Source: Taylorella asinigenitalis ATCC 700933 (GTDB lineage: Bacteria > Pseudomonadota > Gammaproteobacteria > Burkholderiales > Burkholderiaceae_B). Taken from it: a DNA stretch of 64,000 nt. A model generated the notes under the pieces. That model worked only from the letters and a program-made list of their open reading frames with translations. It was not told the origin of the DNA and did not search any database. The stretch is taken from contig NZ_JHXN01000006.1 of assembly GCF_000687755.1 (NCBI RefSeq), positions 1 through 64,000 on the forward strand, given 5' to 3'. Shown here piece after piece: positions 45,669 to 57,216 of this stretch (position 1 is its first letter; every line of letters starts with the position of its first letter). The position numbers and the translations under genes were made by a program.

Positions 45669-48539
45669 CTAAATCAATTTAGCCAAATACTTTCCTGTCT
45701 CACTCTTAGGATGTTTTGCGATATCTTTAGGAGTACCAAATGCGATGATTTGGCCGCCCCTATGTCCTCCCTCAGGTCCAAGATCAATAATCCAATCGGC
45801 ATTCTTAATAACTTCAAGATTATGTTCAATCACAATCACAGTATTTCCGCTGTCAACAAATTTTTGCAAAACACGAAGCAGCTGATCAATATCAGAAAAA
45901 TGCAATCCAGTAGTAGGCTCATCCAAAATATAAACAGAGCGCCCTGTACTTCGCTTAGATAGTTCCAGGGCCAATTTCATGCGTTGAGCCTCACCGCCTG
46001 ATAATGTGGTCGCACTTTGCCCAAGTTTGATATACCCAAGTCCCACCTCAACTAATGTCGAAAGCTTATTTGAAATCTTAGGAATATTCGCAAAAAATTC
46101 GGCTGCTTGCTCTACGGTCATCTCAAGCACATCGCTTATGTTTTTCCCGCGATAGTAAATTTCACGCGTCTCACGGTTATATCGCGTACCATCACAGGCC
46201 TCGCATTTCACATACATATCCGGCAAAAAATGCATCTGCACTTTTTTTATGCCATCCCCATCGCACACGTCGCATCGCCCGCCCTTAATGTTAAATGAGA
46301 AGCGGCCCGCATCATATCCGCGTTGACGGGCGTCCTTAGTAGATGCAAAAAGTTCTCGAATCGCTATAAAAACGCCCACATATGTCGCAGGATTACTTCT
46401 TGGCGTTCGTCCAATTGGACTTTGATCTACAACTATTACATTGTCCAAGAACTCGAGTCCATGCACTTCTTCGAATGGTTGAGATTCAGCCTGTGCTCGA
46501 TTTAGTTTTCTCGCTAATGTGGTGGCAATGGTCTCGTTTACCAAAGTCGATTTTCCTGAGCCCGAAACTCCCGTAAAGCATACAAATCGCCCGAGCGGAA
46601 TCTGCACATCGATATTCTTCAGATTATTTCCTCGGCAGCCAGTGAATTTAAGCCATTTTTGTTCTTCATCCAGCACACGAGCCTCACTTGAGATCATGCT
46701 CACCTTACCGCCTAAATATTGCCCCGTCACAGATGCACTATCAGCCAGTATTTCATCGATAGTACCCTGCGAAATCACGAGTCCACCATGTTCTCCAGCA
46801 GCTGGCCCCATATCGATAATCCAATCTGCCTCGCGAATCATGTCCTCGTCGTGCTCGACCACAATTACTGTATTTCCAATATCACGAAGATTTTGCAAAG
46901 TGCGAATTAATTTCTCATTATCTCGTTGATGAAGACCAATTGAAGGTTCATCCAAAACATACATCACACCCGATAGGCCCGACCCGATTTGCGAAGCAAG
47001 CTTGATGCGCTGAGCCTCTCCGCCCGAGATTGTGTCTGCCCGCCGATCAAGCGATAGATATGATAGACCTACATCATTTAAAAACTGAAGGCGATTCACA
47101 ACTTCCCGCAGCATTGGGGTGGCAATGTCTCCCTTCGCACCCTCAAGTTTTAGTTCCTTAAACCAGCTTAAACAATCAACAAGAGATAGCCCCTCAATCT
47201 CATAGATTCCTAGGCCCTTCATGCTCTCTGAATCTTCACGCTTTTGATCTCCAAGCATTACGAATCGTGCCTCTTCCCTTAATCGAGAACCGTGGCAGCT
47301 TGGACAAACTGTATTAGTGCGAAGCTTGCCTAAAGCTTCTTTAACGTTTGAAGAATCGGTCGTTTCCCAACGCCTAAGCAAATTAGGCATAATCCCTTCG
47401 AAAGGATGATATTGAATGCTTGTTCGACCATTTTGCCCAAGATAAGCAAAACCTATGTTTTCATCTCCAGATCCGTGCAAAAGAACTTCGCGGACCTGTG
47501 CCGACAATTCTTCATATGGTATATCTAAGCTAAAGCCGTAATGATCCGCTAAACTGCTCATAATGCTTCGAGTGAAACTGTTTCGCATGTCCCATCCCGC
47601 AATAGCCCCACCGTTAATGCTTAGCGATGGCAATGACACCACTTTCCGCTCATCAAACACATCAAGCTGCCCAAGCCCCTTGCAATGCGGACAAGCCCCC
47701 ACCGGGTTATTAAAACTAAAAAGCCTAGGCTCTAGCTCTGGTATATTCCGCTCACACATAGGGCAGGAGAAATTGCTCGAATAAATAGCGGCAGTCGTTT
47801 CCTTGCCGTTATCGCGCTCTACAATAAGTCGCCCCCCTGAGAGTTCATAAGCCATCTCTAAACTATCGGCTAAGCGTTGCTTGTTTTCAGGTTTTGCACG
47901 AAGCCTATCCACAACTAATTGCAGATCATATATCTCATTTTCAGATAGAGCTGGCAATGACTCCAGTAGATAAGTCTCTCCGTTTAGCCTAGCCCTTATA
48001 AACCCTTGAGATACAAATTGAGCGATTTTAGATTTCAGATCAGAAATACCCTGAGCTCCCGTAATCCCTGTGGCAATGGGTGCGTATATCATAATCTTAT
48101 CTTCATTCGCCTGACTCAGTATCATATCGACTATCTCAGTTACAGTCGTGGCTATCATAGGAATATGATGTTCGGGACAATATGGGGTGCCTACTCGTGC
48201 ATAAAGTAGGCGCAAATAATCATGTATCTCGGTTGTCGTTGCTACTGTAGAGCGAGGATTTTGGCTAGCAGACCTTTGTTCAATAGCAATAGCAGGCGAA
48301 AGACCCTCTATCAAGTCCACATCAGGTTTGCCCATTTGCTGTAAAAATTGACGAGCATATGGGGAGAGGCTTTCTACATACCTTCTTTGTCCTTCAGCAA
48401 ATAGGGTGTCAAATGCTAGCGACGACTTACCAGATCCAGAAACACCCGTAATTACTACGAATTTTTCTCGAGGTATATCGATCGATATGTTCTTTAGATT
48501 GTGAGTTCTAGCCCCACGAATTCTAATGAAATTATTCAT
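45669..48539 (-). CDS. uvrA: UvrABC system protein A
   Basis: A 956-residue nucleotide-excision repair ATPase. Two ABC modules have Walker A motifs [12 protein letters not shown] (near 31) and [12 protein letters not shown] (near 655), each with its own signature and Walker B. Zinc-binding CxxC pairs are visible ([19 protein letters not shown], and CDVCDGDG with [10 protein letters not shown]). It finds bulky lesions with UvrB. It diverges from the MFS gene. At least five copies of the ATTGCC motif occur in it. Confidence 0.98.
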   Translation of the reverse strand: MNNFIRIRGARTHNLKNISIDIPREKFVVITGVSGSGKSSLAFDTLFAEGQRRYVESLSPYARQFLQQMGKPDVDLIEGLSPAIAIEQRSASQNPRSTVATTTEIHDYLRLLYARVGTPYCPEHHIPMIATTVTEIVDMILSQANEDKIMIYAPIATGITGAQGISDLKSKIAQFVSQGFIRARLNGETYLLESLPALSENEIYDLQLVVDRLRAKPENKQRLADSLEMAYELSGGRLIVERDNGKETTAAIYSSNFSCPMCERNIPELEPRLFSFNNPVGACPHCKGLGQLDVFDERKVVSLPSLSINGGAIAGWDMRNSFTRSIMSSLADHYGFSLDIPYEELSAQVREVLLHGSGDENIGFAYLGQNGRTSIQYHPFEGIMPNLLRRWETTDSSNVKEALGKLRTNTVCPSCHGSRLREEARFVMLGDQKREDSESMKGLGIYEIEGLSLVDCLSWFKELKLEGAKGDIATPMLREVVNRLQFLNDVGLSYLSLDRRADTISGGEAQRIKLASQIGSGLSGVMYVLDEPSIGLHQRDNEKLIRTLQNLRDIGNTVIVVEHDEDMIREADWIIDMGPAAGEHGGLVISQGTIDEILADSASVTGQYLGGKVSMISSEARVLDEEQKWLKFTGCRGNNLKNIDVQIPLGRFVCFTGVSGSGKSTLVNETIATTLARKLNRAQAESQPFEEVHGLEFLDNVIVVDQSPIGRTPRSNPATYVGVFIAIRELFASTKDARQRGYDAGRFSFNIKGGRCDVCDGDGIKKVQMHFLPDMYVKCEACDGTRYNRETREIYYRGKNISDVLEMTVEQAAEFFANIPKISNKLSTLVEVGLGYIKLGQSATTLSGGEAQRMKLALELSKRSTGRSVYILDEPTTGLHFSDIDQLLRVLQKFVDSGNTVIVIEHNLEVIKNADWIIDLGPEGGHRGGQIIAFGTPKDIAKHPKSETGKYLAKLI

Positions 48540-48596
48540 ATCCCCAAAAAGCTTTGCTAAAATTTACGACTAATCTATCATTTTAACCCAGTAAAT

Positions 48597-49784
48597 ATGC
48601 CTAAAGAAAGTAAAGTTTCCTTTACATCCCTTGAGAAAAAAACATCTTCCTCGCTGGCATTTTTATTTGCTATTCGCATGCTCGGGTTATTTCTTCTTAC
48701 CCCTGTCTTTGCAGCTGCCGCTGTTGAATTAGAAGGCGGTGATCAAAAATCCTTGGTCGGGCTCGCCATAGGAATTTACGGCATTACACAAGCAATAATG
48801 CAGTTGCCATTTGGATTTTTGTCAGATCGATTTGGTAGAAAACCCATTATTATTATCGGCACTTCACTTTTTGTAATTGGTGGAGCCATTTGTGCACTTG
48901 CTGATTCGGTGCATTTAGTAATGATTGGACGGGCCATACAAGGGGCTGGAGCCGTATCTGCGGCTATTACGGCTTGGGTGGCTGATGCCACTCGCGAAGA
49001 AGTTCGAACACGTGCCATGGCTATGGTTGGATCTTCTATCGGTTTATCATTTGCACTATCGCTTGTTCTTGGGCCATTATTGGTTAAATATCTTGGATTG
49101 AGCGGGCTATTTTGGGTGATTACAGGACTAGGGATAGTATGCATAGGCATTGCCACCTTGCTTACTCCAGTGGTAGATATGAGTACGAAGTCCATGTCCA
49201 ATGCATCTATTGCGAGCGTATTTTTTTCTCCTGAGTTGATGCGTCTTAATTATGGAATGTTTGTTCTGCATGCCTCTCTTATGGCTTTGTTTGTGCTTAT
49301 GCCCGATTTGCTAGGACGAATGGGCATTGCAGTCGGGAATTTATGGACCGTTTATCTGCCCGTTATTCTTGTTGCAATTGTTGCGATGATTCCTGCCATA
49401 ATTCGCATAGAGACACGTTATAAGCATAAAGAGGGGTTGTTAGCTAGCGTTTTAGTGTTATTGGCGATAGCATTGCTTTGGGCAGTGAATCTGAGTTCGT
49501 TTTGGTGGACGGCTGCGTTGCTTACGGTTTTTTTTACGGCATTTAATGTTATCGAGGCTTTGATTCCTTCTATGGTTTCTCGTGTAACGCCTATTGAGCA
49601 TAAGGGATTGGCTATGGGGCTTTATAACATGGCCCAAGCCATTGGTGTGGCTTTTGGCGGTTTTGTAGGAGGTTATGTTCTTCAATACTACAGTGAAGTA
49701 TCACTTTTTTTATTAATTGCACTACTTTATGCATCATGGCTTGTAGTGGCATTCTCAAGCAAGTTCTCTGCGTCTAAATCCTAA
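48597..49784 (+). CDS. Major facilitator superfamily transporter
   Basis: A 395-residue protein with 12 predicted helices. Motif A is GFLSDRFGRKPII (near residue 75) and the segment AIQGAGAVSAAITAWVADAT (near 120) fits the drug-H+ antiporter branch. The substrate is unknown; efflux is the usual role. The uvrA-MFS-ssb order is what I recall from Bordetella relatives, so it is ancestral rather than acquired. The motif near 49149 reads Ile-Ala-Thr. Confidence 0.9.
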   Translation: MPKESKVSFTSLEKKTSSSLAFLFAIRMLGLFLLTPVFAAAAVELEGGDQKSLVGLAIGIYGITQAIMQLPFGFLSDRFGRKPIIIIGTSLFVIGGAICALADSVHLVMIGRAIQGAGAVSAAITAWVADATREEVRTRAMAMVGSSIGLSFALSLVLGPLLVKYLGLSGLFWVITGLGIVCIGIATLLTPVVDMSTKSMSNASIASVFFSPELMRLNYGMFVLHASLMALFVLMPDLLGRMGIAVGNLWTVYLPVILVAIVAMIPAIIRIETRYKHKEGLLASVLVLLAIALLWAVNLSSFWWTAALLTVFFTAFNVIEALIPSMVSRVTPIEHKGLAMGLYNMAQAIGVAFGGFVGGYVLQYYSEVSLFLLIALLYASWLVVAFSSKFSASKS

Positions 49785-49864
49785 TAGACTTTTTTATCCA
49801 GCCTCTTATAAATCAAGCTTTATCTTCTTAATCTAATAAGGCTATTACTTTTTAAGGAGATATC

Positions 49865-50266
49865 ATGGCAAATTTAAACAAAGTAACTCTTATAGGTCAT
49901 CTCGGCCGTAATCCAGAAATACGTGCGAATAAAAATAATACAAAAGTAGCGACACTAAGCATTGCCACCTCTGTGGTTTGGACGGATAAGGAAAATTCAG
50001 AACGTCACGAACGCACCGACTGGCATCGCGTAATTATGTTCGGGTACCTTGCGGACTTGGCTGAGAAATTTCTTAAAACAGGAAGTCATGTTTATATAGA
50101 GGGACGTCTAAGAAACAGGAAATGGGAGGACGAAGATGGAAATGATCAATATATCACCGAAATCTATGCGAATTCTATGCTTATGCTTAATCGCCCACCT
50201 AGTCAGGATAATGGAGGTCATGAGGCAGAAGGGGAGGAAGAAATCGAAATGATTGAAGCAAATTAA
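49865..50266 (+). CDS. Single-stranded DNA-binding protein, copy without the acidic tip
   Basis: A 133-residue OB-fold SSB: NKVTLIGHLGRNPEIR, then TDWHRVIMFGYLADLAEKFLKTGSHVYIEGRLRNRKW. It lacks the linker and the DDxPF tip by which SSB recruits partners, ending instead in EEEIEMIEAN. It has a strong AAGGAGATAT ribosome-binding site. It lies 62 bases before a second, full SSB. It may have a special role, or form mixed tetramers with the second copy; that is inference. Confidence 0.93.
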   Translation: MANLNKVTLIGHLGRNPEIRANKNNTKVATLSIATSVVWTDKENSERHERTDWHRVIMFGYLADLAEKFLKTGSHVYIEGRLRNRKWEDEDGNDQYITEIYANSMLMLNRPPSQDNGGHEAEGEEEIEMIEAN

Positions 50267-50328
50267 TTCGACGCTTTTTTGATTTTTTACCGTTAAAATT
50301 ACTAAATAATCAAATTCAAGGTGCTCTT

Positions 50329-50832
50329 ATGACAGTAAATAAAGTTATTCTTATTGGTAGGTTGGGAAATGATCCAGATGTTCGAACTGGTCAGGATAAC
50401 AGAGTAGTGACTAGAATTAGTCTTGGTACTAATCTTGTTTGGAATGATAGAAATACTGGAGAGCGCCGCGAAGAAACAGAGTGGCATCGAGTAGTGTTTT
50501 TCGGACGCACTGCTGAAGTAGCTAGAGATTATCTTAAAAAAGGTGCTCAAGTTTACGTGGAAGGGCGTCTCAAAACTAATAAATATCAAGATAAGGATGG
50601 CATAGAAAAATACTCTACTGACATTATCGCTGAAACTCTCAAGATGCTTGGGAGTAAGGGTGATTCTGATAGTGGCAGCGGTTACTCAAGAGAATCTACT
50701 AGTAATCAAAGGCCTAGCAGATCTTCAGGAACTGGATATGGCACAGGTTCAAGCTCTACTAGACCTGATGCCCCGAATGTAGGTTCTTCTCATTCGGATG
50801 TTGATTTTGTAGTAGATGACTTTCCATTCTAA
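50329..50832 (+). CDS. ssb: Single-stranded DNA-binding protein
   Basis: 167 residues. The OB-fold domain (residues 1-110: NKVILIGRLGNDPDVR, TEWHRVVFFGRTAEVARDYL) is followed by a Gly/Ser-rich flexible linker and the conserved acidic tip VVDDFPF that binds repair and replication proteins. This is the housekeeping SSB, in the expected place near uvrA. A small hairpin terminator follows. Confidence 0.96.
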   Translation: MTVNKVILIGRLGNDPDVRTGQDNRVVTRISLGTNLVWNDRNTGERREETEWHRVVFFGRTAEVARDYLKKGAQVYVEGRLKTNKYQDKDGIEKYSTDIIAETLKMLGSKGDSDSGSGYSRESTSNQRPSRSSGTGYGTGSSSTRPDAPNVGSSHSDVDFVVDDFPF

Positions 50833-50840
50833 TTTTTATG

Positions 50841-50864
50841 ACCCACTTTTATGTGGGTTTTTTA
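50841..50864 (+). terminator. Terminator of the ssb genes
   Basis: ACCCAC (50841-50846) pairs with GTGGGT (50853-50858), then a T-run. It begins nine bases past the ssb stop. Confidence 0.8.
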
Positions 50865-50922
50865 CTGGAATTAGACTCTAACGGAAATAGTTATTCGAAC
50901 TTTATTAAAGAATGCATAAATA

Positions 50923-50950
50923 TATAAAAAAGGGCCTTTAATAGGCCCTT
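50923..50950 (-). terminator. Terminator of the thioredoxin-Msr gene
   Basis: AAGGGCC (50930-50936) pairs with GGCCCTT (50944-50950). On the minus strand a run of T follows, 20 bases past the stop of the MsrAB gene. Confidence 0.85.
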
Positions 50951-50969
50951 AATGATTATTCATGTGCGA

Positions 50970-52544
50970 TTATTTTTTATTTACTTCGGTAGCACCGCCT
51001 TTGATTGGTTTAACTTTATCCATCCATTCTTCATAGCCTTGCTCTTTCATTTCGCTATAAGGAATGAATCGCAAACTAGCTCCATTTATGCAATAACGAA
51101 GGCCACCCAATTCCTTAGGACCGTCATTAAAAACATGACCAAGGTGCGAGTCAGCGGCACTACTACGAACTTCAGTACGTGGATATCCGATTTTGAAATC
51201 TTTTTTCTCGTGAATATTATCGTCTTCAATTGGTTTAGAGAAGCTTGGCCAACCGCATCCAGAATTATATTTATCATCTGAACTAAATAATGGCTCTCCA
51301 CTTACAACATCCACGTAGATGCCAGGTTCGAATAAATTGTCGTATTCATGGCTAAATGCGAACTCAGTACCTTCCTCTTGAGTCACACGATATTGTTCAG
51401 GTGTCAATGTTTTTCTTAATTCCTCGTCTGACGGTTTTACGTATGAAGCCTCATCGAATCCCTTTTTCATTTTTTTAACTCCCTCAAGAGGTTTGTCCGC
51501 TAAACTTAAATCAATATGGCAATATCCGTTTGGATTTTTGATAAGATAATCCTGATGATATTCCTCGGCCATGTAGAAGTTTTTCAATTGCATATTTTCT
51601 ACGACTACTGGTTCAGAATATTTTTTCTGTAAGTCTTCCAAAGCCTTAGCGACAATCTCTTTGTATTCAGGTTTTTCGTAATAAATACCAGTGCGATATT
51701 GCGTGCCCCTATCATTACCTTGCTTATTTAAACTTGTAGGATTAATAATCCTAAAGTAATGTGCAAGAATCTCTTGGATACCGATTTTATCGATATCGTA
51801 TGTAATTTTTACGGTTTCTGTAAATCCAGTGGTGCCAGTTGTGACCAAGCGATAATGAGGGTTTTCAACATTGCCATTTGCGTAGCCTGATACGGCATCC
51901 ACTATGCCAGGTATTTTTTGAAAGTAAGCTTCAACACCCCAAAAGCAGCCCCCTGCAAGATAAATTGTCTCTGTGCGTAGAGGTATTTTGCTTTCTCCGT
52001 TATTTGATTCTTTATAGTATTTCTTTTCGGTTTCCATTAAATTTGCATCCTTGTTGTTTATTAGTGCTAATGCTTGTTTTTTAGAAATGCTTCCTTTGAT
52101 AATTCTTTGAACTTGTTGATTTTTATCTAAAAGCACCCATGAAGGGTAGACCTTTATGCCCCATTTTTTTGCGTGTGAACCCTTAGGATCTACATATATT
52201 GGGAAGCTTCCACTTTCATATATACCAGATTGCTTGGCCCAATTTTTAAAGGCCTCTTCCTTTTTTTCTGATAGATATGAGGGGGAGGCAATGGTCACGA
52301 GATTAACTCCTTTAAATGCTTCATCCTTATACCAATTTTCTACATCTGGCAGTTCACCCAAACATAATGGACACCAACTAGCCCAAAATTTAATTAGTGT
52401 TGGTTTTGACGAATCAATATTAAAACTTTTGTTGTCCACGTCCTTTAGTTGCGATAGTGTGCTATTAGATTTTGCTTGTGAGCAAGCAATCTGAGTTGCA
52501 GCCACTAAGAACACAGAAAATAAAACTTTCAAAAATTTACCCAT
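50970..52544 (-). CDS. msrAB: Three-domain thioredoxin / methionine sulfoxide reductase MsrA-MsrB (PilB-like)
   Basis: A 524-residue exported repair protein. After a signal sequence ending in IACSQ (possible lipobox) comes a TlpA-like thioredoxin domain with WCPLC (near residue 55). It is followed by MsrA with GGCFWG (near 198) and MsrB with GCGWPSF (near 436), the HLGHVF segment and the catalytic Cys in [11 protein letters not shown]. MsrA and MsrB reduce the S and R forms of methionine sulfoxide; the thioredoxin domain would recycle them using DsbD electrons. The order Trx-MsrA-MsrB is that of Neisseria PilB. It guards envelope proteins against oxidants. Confidence 0.95.
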   Translation of the reverse strand: MGKFLKVLFSVFLVAATQIACSQAKSNSTLSQLKDVDNKSFNIDSSKPTLIKFWASWCPLCLGELPDVENWYKDEAFKGVNLVTIASPSYLSEKKEEAFKNWAKQSGIYESGSFPIYVDPKGSHAKKWGIKVYPSWVLLDKNQQVQRIIKGSISKKQALALINNKDANLMETEKKYYKESNNGESKIPLRTETIYLAGGCFWGVEAYFQKIPGIVDAVSGYANGNVENPHYRLVTTGTTGFTETVKITYDIDKIGIQEILAHYFRIINPTSLNKQGNDRGTQYRTGIYYEKPEYKEIVAKALEDLQKKYSEPVVVENMQLKNFYMAEEYHQDYLIKNPNGYCHIDLSLADKPLEGVKKMKKGFDEASYVKPSDEELRKTLTPEQYRVTQEEGTEFAFSHEYDNLFEPGIYVDVVSGEPLFSSDDKYNSGCGWPSFSKPIEDDNIHEKKDFKIGYPRTEVRSSAADSHLGHVFNDGPKELGGLRYCINGASLRFIPYSEMKEQGYEEWMDKVKPIKGGATEVNKK

Positions 52545-52556
52545 AGGTAAGTCTCT

Positions 52557-54395
52557 TTATTCAACGGTTACACTTTTTGCTAAATTTCTAGGTTTATCTA
52601 CATCTGTACCTCTGGCAATGGCCGTATGATAAGCCAATAATTGCAAAGGCACAGTATGAAGAATCGGTGATAAATGCCCATAATGTTCAGGCATTCGAAT
52701 TACATGCATTCCATCAGCTTGAACAATATGCGTATCGGAATCTGCAAGCACATATAATTGACCGCCACGTGCTTTGACTTCTTGCATGTTTGATTTAAGT
52801 TTTTCTAAAAGTTTGTCATGGGGGGCAATGACCACGACTGGCATCTCTCTTGTGACAAGTGCAAGAGGTCCATGTTTTAATTCTCCTGCTGGATATGCTT
52901 CAGCATGAATATAGCTAATTTCTTTTAGTTTTAAAGCACCTTCTTTTGCTATAGGGTAGTGAACACCACGCCCTAAAAATAGTGCATGTTCACGAGGAGA
53001 AAATTTTTCGGCCCATGCGATTATTTGTGGCTCTAGAGCTAAAATCGATGAGATTGCTACTGGCAAATGACGCAGCTGCTTAATGATATTTTCTTGATCT
53101 TGTTGTGAAACATGTCCCTTAATATGAGCCAAACACACTGTCAAAAGATATAGCCCAACTAATTGAGTGGTAAATGCTTTTGTAGATGCGACACCAACTT
53201 CAACTCCAGCTCTAGTTAAGAATCTAAGCTTACATTCTCTAACCATGGCCGAAGTAGCCACATTACAAATAGTAAGAGTGTCTTCCATGCCAAGAGATTT
53301 TGCATGATTTAAGGCCGCAATAGTATCTGCCGTTTCTCCAGATTGAGAAATCGTAATAACAAGAGTGTTAAGGCTTGGAACACTGTCACGATAACGATAT
53401 TCAGACGCAATTTCTACAGACACAGGTATTTTCGCTATAGATTCAATCCAATATTTCGCTACCAATCCAGCATGATAAGAAGTTCCACATCCTAAGATTA
53501 GAATTTTATCTATACGTTTGAAAATCTCTTCAGCACCTTCACCAAATAATGACGGATTAATATTTTCAATATCCTGCAATGTGTCTGATACTGCACGAGG
53601 TTGTTCAAATATTTCTTTCTGCATATAGTGGCTATATGGCCCTAATTCAGCTGAAGCCGTGTAGGCATTTACGTTATGAAATTCGCGTTCGACAGGGTTT
53701 AAATCTTCATCGACAATTTCAATTGAATCTTTCGTAACCCTTGCTATATCTCCTTCTTCAAGATAAATGATTTTAGAAGTTACACCTGAAAGGGCAAGTG
53801 CATCAGAGGCAATGTAATTAGCTTTGTGTCCATCTCCCAAACCAATTACAAGAGGCGACCCACGTCTAGCCGCTATTAAAACATTGGGTTCGGTTTTCGA
53901 AACAATAGCTAATGCAAAAGCACCTTGAAGATATTTGCAAGCTTTTTTTACGGCCTCATAAATATCCCCTTCGTACACTGAATGGATCAGATGGGCGATT
54001 ACCTCTGTGTCTGTTTGGCTTTCAAATACAAATCCCTTTTGCTTAAGGTCATCACGTAGAGATTCATAGTTTTCAATAATCCCGTTATGTACTATGCCAA
54101 TGAATGGTACTCCTTCTTTAAGCGAAAAATGAGGATGAGCATTATAAGTTTCAGGAGCTCCATGCGTAGCCCATCTTGTGTGGGCAATGCCTACGCTTCC
54201 ATGCAGCCCATCAGATTCGACTTGCAACTTTAGTTCTTGTACTCTTTGGGTGCTTCTTGATCTACGTAGTTCACCGTCTTGTATAACTGCAACCCCGCAT
54301 GAATCGTATCCTCGATACTCAAGCCTTTTAAGCCCCTCAATTAAGATTGAAGTTACATCTTTACTTTGTGAAACGCCACCCACAATGCCGCACAT
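52557..54395 (-). CDS. glmS: Glutamine-fructose-6-phosphate aminotransferase
   Basis: About 612 residues. It makes glucosamine-6-phosphate for peptidoglycan and LPS. I set the start at 54395 so that the protein begins MCGIVGG: Cys 2 becomes the catalytic N-terminal nucleophile after Met removal, and GGAGAG precedes it. An ATG four codons upstream would block the nucleophile. The glutaminase domain is followed by two SIS domains ([18 protein letters not shown]). The C-terminus [11 protein letters not shown] is typical. No ribozyme-like leader is expected in this group and none was seen. Confidence 0.96.
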   Translation of the reverse strand: MCGIVGGVSQSKDVTSILIEGLKRLEYRGYDSCGVAVIQDGELRRSRSTQRVQELKLQVESDGLHGSVGIAHTRWATHGAPETYNAHPHFSLKEGVPFIGIVHNGIIENYESLRDDLKQKGFVFESQTDTEVIAHLIHSVYEGDIYEAVKKACKYLQGAFALAIVSKTEPNVLIAARRGSPLVIGLGDGHKANYIASDALALSGVTSKIIYLEEGDIARVTKDSIEIVDEDLNPVEREFHNVNAYTASAELGPYSHYMQKEIFEQPRAVSDTLQDIENINPSLFGEGAEEIFKRIDKILILGCGTSYHAGLVAKYWIESIAKIPVSVEIASEYRYRDSVPSLNTLVITISQSGETADTIAALNHAKSLGMEDTLTICNVATSAMVRECKLRFLTRAGVEVGVASTKAFTTQLVGLYLLTVCLAHIKGHVSQQDQENIIKQLRHLPVAISSILALEPQIIAWAEKFSPREHALFLGRGVHYPIAKEGALKLKEISYIHAEAYPAGELKHGPLALVTREMPVVVIAPHDKLLEKLKSNMQEVKARGGQLYVLADSDTHIVQADGMHVIRMPEHYGHLSPILHTVPLQLLAYHTAIARGTDVDKPRNLAKSVTVE

Positions 54396-54439
54396 ATTGC
54401 TCTCCACTTACGCTTAATAAAACGGTAATAAATTATACG

Positions 54440-54465
54440 AAAAAGGGTAGACCACTAGCCTACCC
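54440..54465 (-). terminator. Terminator of the CorC-like gene
   Basis: GGGTAG (54445-54450) pairs with CTACCC (54460-54465). On the minus strand five T follow, about 28 bases past the stop. Confidence 0.65.
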
Positions 54466-54492
54466 CATGAAATAATTTGTAATTCTATTGCG

Positions 54493-55776
54493 TTAATTTT
54501 GAATCTTAACCAATACTCTATCGATTCTATGCTTGTCCATATCAACTACTTCAAAATAATAGTTGTTCCATTCAACCGATTCAGTTTCTCTAGGAATATG
54601 GCCCAATTTATGCATGATAAAGCCTGCAACTGTGTGATAATGCGAGTCTTCATCTCCTGCTTCCTCTAAATCTTGATCAAAAATTTCCTCAAATCTCTCT
54701 AGAGTCATCGTGCCATCAATAAGCCATGAACCATCTTTTCTCTGGACTGCATCTAGCATTTCATTTTCATTAACTGGAATAGTATGGCCTACCAATACAG
54801 TCAATATATCTCTTAGTGTAACTACACCTTCAACTTCGCCATATTCATTTATGACCACAGCAATTTCAGATTTATGTTCCTGCAATGATTCCAATAAATC
54901 CATGGCACTTATGTTTTCGGGAACAAATTTAACAGGCTTCATTGTCTTGCGGATATCAGTTTCTTGCCCACGAATTTGCTGCTCAAATAAAGAACCCGCA
55001 TCAACTATGCCCAAAACATTATCTAACTGCCCGTCGACCACAGGAAACCTTGAATACGGACTATCTGCAATAGTATTTAAGGTATCACTCAATGGTGCAT
55101 TAATATCAATATAATGAATCTCACTTCGAGGAGTCATTATGGAGGCAATGTGCCTGTCGTCAAGACTAAGTGCCCGTTCCACGATATTGTGCTCTGTTTT
55201 CTCAAATAAACCAGCCGAGGCCCCTTCATGCAAAATGCCGCTTATATCTTCCTCGGTCAAACTGTTTTCTTCTTTTTTTGATATACCGATTAGTTTTAAA
55301 ACAAGATTGGTACTAAAAGAAAGAATCCACACAAATGGAGCAACGGCTTTTGATAGTATGGTCATAGGCCGCGATATTAAGTTGGCAATGCGCTCCGGAT
55401 AGTGAATCGCAAGTCGTTTAGGAACCAACTCCCCAAAAACTATCGATAAGAAAGTAATTGATATAACTACTATTGCTAAAGATATTTCACTGGCAAAATT
55501 GCCGAAAATAGGCGTTAAAATTGGAGTCAGCTTTGAAACTAAAGAAGCTTGACCAAAAGCACCCGAAAAAATTCCTATTAAGGTAATACCAATTTGAACT
55601 GTAGATAGGAATCTTGCTGGATCATGTTGAAGTGCTAGTGCAGCTTTTGCTGATAATTTTCCATCTTCTGCTTGTTTTTGAAGGCGTGTTTTTTTGGATG
55701 ACACTACTGCGATTTCGGACATGGCGAATATGCCATTAATGAAGGTTAGAAATAAGATTATTAATATATCTATCAT
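54493..55776 (-). CDS. CNNM/CBS-domain transporter of the CorC/HlyC (TlyC) family
   Basis: A 427-residue membrane protein. An N-terminal DUF21/CNNM domain has three to four helices (MSEIAVVSSKKTRLQ near residue 18, VIGELVPKRLA-like FGELVPKRLAIHYPER near 115). A pair of CBS domains follows (MTPRSEIHYIDI near 213, AVVINEYGEVEGVVTLRDIL near 305), then a C-terminal CorC_HlyC domain. Such proteins act in Mg2+ or other cation efflux; earlier labels as haemolysins are weakly founded. Confidence 0.9.
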   Translation of the reverse strand: MIDILIILFLTFINGIFAMSEIAVVSSKKTRLQKQAEDGKLSAKAALALQHDPARFLSTVQIGITLIGIFSGAFGQASLVSKLTPILTPIFGNFASEISLAIVVISITFLSIVFGELVPKRLAIHYPERIANLISRPMTILSKAVAPFVWILSFSTNLVLKLIGISKKEENSLTEEDISGILHEGASAGLFEKTEHNIVERALSLDDRHIASIMTPRSEIHYIDINAPLSDTLNTIADSPYSRFPVVDGQLDNVLGIVDAGSLFEQQIRGQETDIRKTMKPVKFVPENISAMDLLESLQEHKSEIAVVINEYGEVEGVVTLRDILTVLVGHTIPVNENEMLDAVQRKDGSWLIDGTMTLERFEEIFDQDLEEAGDEDSHYHTVAGFIMHKLGHIPRETESVEWNNYYFEVVDMDKHRIDRVLVKIQN

Positions 55777-55869
55777 ATAGTTGGTGCCACCACCATTTTA
55801 AAAACAAGGTTTTTCATTTTAAGGCTAAATTATTACATTTTTTAATTTTTTTTGATTCGAGGATTTATT

Positions 55870-56592
55870 ATGACTTTTTTAGCAGATAATTTTCGTGCAA
55901 TAGAGCAAAGAGTAAACGAAGCCTGTAAGCAAGCTGGAAGAGAGCCAGGGTCAGTAAATATATTGCCAGTTACAAAAACGTTTTCCACTGATACCATTAA
56001 AATGGCCATCGATTTGGGATATCACAGGTTCGCAGAAAATAAGGCTCAAGAATTAAAGGAAAAAGCAATCGAACTTGAAGAATACGATCAATTAAAGTGG
56101 GTGATTATCGGCTATTTACAAACTAATAAATCTAAAGAAGTTGCTACTTATGCTTCAGAGATTCAATCTTTAGATCGTATTGAATTAGCTAAAGCATTGG
56201 ATAACCGTCTTCAATCCGCTGGGAAATCAATTAAAGCTTTGATACAAGTAAAAACAAGTCCTGAGGAGACGAAATCTGGTCTAGAAATTAGCGAAGTTCC
56301 TAAATTTTTAAATGAATTAAAAGAATCTGGTATACAAACTCTAGATCTACAAGGATTTATGACGATTGCGGAAAATACTTCAAATCAAGATGCAGTTCGT
56401 AAGTGCTTTTCTGACTTAAGAGAGTTGGCGGAGCGTTGCCGTGATATTACAGGTTTAGCATTGCCACAATTATCTATGGGTATGAGTGGAGATTTTGAAA
56501 TTGCAATTCAGGAAGGGGCCACTGAAATTCGAATTGGAACCGCAATTTTCGGTGACCGTGATTACAAACAAGGTATGTCTGAGAGAATTTAG
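55870..56592 (+). CDS. yggS: PLP homeostasis protein YggS
   Basis: About 240 residues. It is a single-domain PLP-binding TIM barrel: [30 protein letters not shown] holds the PLP lysine (given here as marks VTKTF and GENxxQE-like AENKAQE), and [25 protein letters not shown] is the C-terminal phosphate loop region. It buffers free pyridoxal phosphate. I chose the ATG at 55870, which has GAGGA six bases before it, over a TTG at 55852. It overlaps the convergent def gene by four bases. Confidence 0.93.
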   Translation: MTFLADNFRAIEQRVNEACKQAGREPGSVNILPVTKTFSTDTIKMAIDLGYHRFAENKAQELKEKAIELEEYDQLKWVIIGYLQTNKSKEVATYASEIQSLDRIELAKALDNRLQSAGKSIKALIQVKTSPEETKSGLEISEVPKFLNELKESGIQTLDLQGFMTIAENTSNQDAVRKCFSDLRELAERCRDITGLALPQLSMGMSGDFEIAIQEGATEIRIGTAIFGDRDYKQGMSERI

Positions 56593-57101
56593 TTTTTACT
56601 TTCTTCCCTTTGCATTTTTTTAATCTTAGTTTTTATTCGATTTAGTTTTAAGGCCGACAGTTTTTCTACAAAAACTTTACCCATTAAGTGGTCAAGTTCA
56701 TGTTGAATACAAATCGCTAAGAGCCCATCAGCTTTTAGCTCAAATTCTTTGCCGTTTAAATCTAAGGCCTTAACTCGCACCTCTGAAAATCGTTCAACAT
56801 TATCGTAAATTGTTGGAACAGAAAGGCAGCCTTCCTCATGCACAATTTTTTCTGGACTAAACCAAGTAATTTCAGGATTAATTAATACGAGTAGGTTATT
56901 TCTTTCTTCGCTCACATCAATCACAACTATGCGTTTATGAATATCAACTTGTGTGGCCGCCAGTCCAACACCATTTGATGCATACATCGTTTCTGCCATA
57001 TCCTCAACAATTTTTCGAACAGAATCGTCAACGACTTCAACATCACTAGCTATTTTTTTTAAACGAGGGTCAGGATACTTAAGAATAGGTAATAAAGCCA
57101 T
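56589..57101 (-). CDS. def: Peptide deformylase
   Basis: 170 residues with the three motifs: GVGLAATQ (near residue 44), EEGCLSVP (near 89, the metal Cys) and QHELDHLMG (near 132, the HExxH). It removes the formyl group from new polypeptides. It is divergent from dprA, with a spacer of about 115 bases. The pairing of def with dprA recalls the E. coli smf-def locus, though here they run in opposite directions and no fmt is present. Confidence 0.97.
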   Translation of the reverse strand: MALLPILKYPDPRLKKIASDVEVVDDSVRKIVEDMAETMYASNGVGLAATQVDIHKRIVVIDVSEERNNLLVLINPEITWFSPEKIVHEEGCLSVPTIYDNVERFSEVRVKALDLNGKEFELKADGLLAICIQHELDHLMGKVFVEKLSALKLNRIKTKIKKMQREESKN

Positions 57102-57216
57102 AGTTAAAAATGAAATTATGAATAGCTAATTATAGTAAAAACTCATTATGGACAAATTTTTCCACCCCCTTAAATGAATCTGCGTTAATTCTTATACTGG
57201 GATTTTTTGAGTTCAC

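Noticed and set aside
46519-46929. 136-codon plus-strand frame
   Set aside because: It is antisense to uvrA within the conserved ABC module and has no independent support.
48776-49201. 141-codon minus-strand frame
   Set aside because: It is the shadow of the MFS transporter gene; motif A and the helix pattern support the plus strand.
54710-55114. 134-codon plus-strand frame
   Set aside because: It is antisense to the CBS domains of the CorC-like protein.
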